Assembly (NCBI GenBank): GCA_934320645.1
Contig: CAKRFP010000039.1
Coordinates: 1 to 24,105, forward strand
DNA: 24,105 bases
From: an uncultured Bariatricus sp.
Lineage (GTDB): Bacteria; Bacillota; Clostridia; Lachnospirales; Lachnospiraceae
Direction: 5' to 3'
The stretch's first letter is position 1. The number at the start of each line of letters is the position of its first letter. The notes beneath the pieces were generated by a model, which saw only the letters and a list, made by a program, of their open reading frames with translations, made no database searches and was not told the DNA's origin. The translations under genes were made by a program, and so were the position numbers. Of this stretch, positions 23,456 through 24,105 are shown in pieces.

Positions 23456-24105
23456 TTTCTGGAAAAAGAGAAAAGCAGGCAGTGTGTTTCTGGCAGTGCT
23501 GCTTTTGGTCACACTGCTTGCCGGATGTGGGATCAATGAAGGAAAGGCAGAAAAATATGTGCAGGCGAACCTGGATCTGACTTTTCAGGGACAAACCCAG
23601 GAAGCAAAGGAAATCCTCGGAGCATCAGAAAGTGATCTGAAGAAGGTCTATGAGAACGGGATCAATGCTTTTGTCCAGGACTATCTGCTAAATGGTGTGG
23701 AGACAGAAAATGACTTTTCCGAGACATATGGTGTATTGATCGAAGAGATCTTTAGCTCCGTCCGTTATCAGGTAAGTGGTGTAAAAAAGACGGGGAGTAA
23801 GACCTGTGAGGTGACGGTAAAGTACCAGCCGGTGGACGTATTTACCCGCTTCATGCCGAAGCTGAAGGAAGAGTCCGAAAAGATCCAGGCAGACAAAGAT
23901 GCAGGAAAGTACAGCGGAACTGATGAAGAAATCAAAGAGGCAATGGTGCTGGATTACATGACCGGTGCATACAGCCTTTTAAGAAGTTCTTATCTCGATA
24001 TGCAGTATGGAGAGAAGCAGGAATATACCTTTACCGTGACGCAAAAAGGGCGGAATACCTGGTCGATCGGTGATGAGGAATTAAATGGCTTTATAGAACG
24101 AATTT
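23445..24105 (+). CDS. Lipoprotein of unknown function (3' end beyond the window)
   Basis: An open frame beginning at the ATG at 23445 and running off the right edge without a stop (at least 220 residues). A basic head (KKRK, 7-10), a hydrophobic core and a lipobox L25-A-G-C28 make it a predicted lipoprotein. The mature part is charged and helix-rich; it has the look of the Firmicute lipoproteins with a small cystatin/NTF2-like domain, but I do not recognise a named family. It overlaps the DJ-1 gene by 11 nt, so the two are probably co-transcribed and translationally coupled. AGCAGG upstream is a weak ribosome site, consistent with coupling. Confidence 0.82.
   Translation, partial: MNGSFWKKRKAGSVFLAVLLLVTLLAGCGINEGKAEKYVQANLDLTFQGQTQEAKEILGASESDLKKVYENGINAFVQDYLLNGVETENDFSETYGVLIEEIFSSVRYQVSGVKKTGSKTCEVTVKYQPVDVFTRFMPKLKEESEKIQADKDAGKYSGTDEEIKEAMVLDYMTGAYSLLRSSYLDMQYGEKQEYTFTVTQKGRNTWSIGDEELNGFIERI

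Overview
The window looks like a chromosomal segment of a moderately AT-rich Firmicute, most likely a gut Lachnospiraceae (Blautia/Dorea/Mediterraneibacter-like). The reasons are strong AGGAGG-type ribosome sites before almost every gene, class III (Firmicute) fructose-1,6-bisphosphatase, long-form HPF, a secA-prfB-pheB-hom-lysC gene order, and a eukaryotic-type HisA. The genus is an inference. Nearly all DNA is coding and most of it is housekeeping.

Layout. Bases 1-75 are the 3' end (domains V and VI) of a group II intron whose body lies outside the window. It abuts a tandem, translationally coupled pair of amidohydrolase-family genes (109-2336): the first has lost its metal ligands and the second keeps them. 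A bidirectional terminator and a dense array of about seven hairpins (2401-2582) separate this pair from a convergent class A penicillin-binding protein gene (5174-2613). Next come yigZ (+), then hpf, a PsiE-like membrane protein gene and typA, all on the minus strand. From 9668 the plus strand takes over: a two-OB-fold SSB-like protein, dapA, dapB, fbp, a small Asn/Gly/Asp-rich lipoprotein and a stand-alone hisA.

From 15457 a clear promoter drives a probable five-gene operon: secA, prfB (with the programmed +1 frameshift), pheB (ACT domain), hom and lysC. A bidirectional terminator separates lysC from a minus-strand CYTH-domain gene. That gene shares a compact divergent promoter region with a DJ-1/PfpI gene, which overlaps a lipoprotein gene running off the right edge.

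How the genes work together. lysC and hom (entry to the aspartate family) and dapA and dapB (lysine and meso-diaminopimelate branch) give most of one pathway in two separate transcription units, and its product feeds the peptidoglycan that the PBP polymerises. secA and prfB serve export and translation; hpf and typA serve ribosome hibernation and stress translation. Fbp serves gluconeogenesis.

I see no phage, insertion sequence, CRISPR, tRNA or rRNA, and no obvious defence system. The points most worth a second look are the active/dead amidohydrolase pair, the intron junction, the intergenic hairpin array, two ribosome-binding sites buried in hairpins, the double-OB SSB-like protein, and the internal start in lysC.
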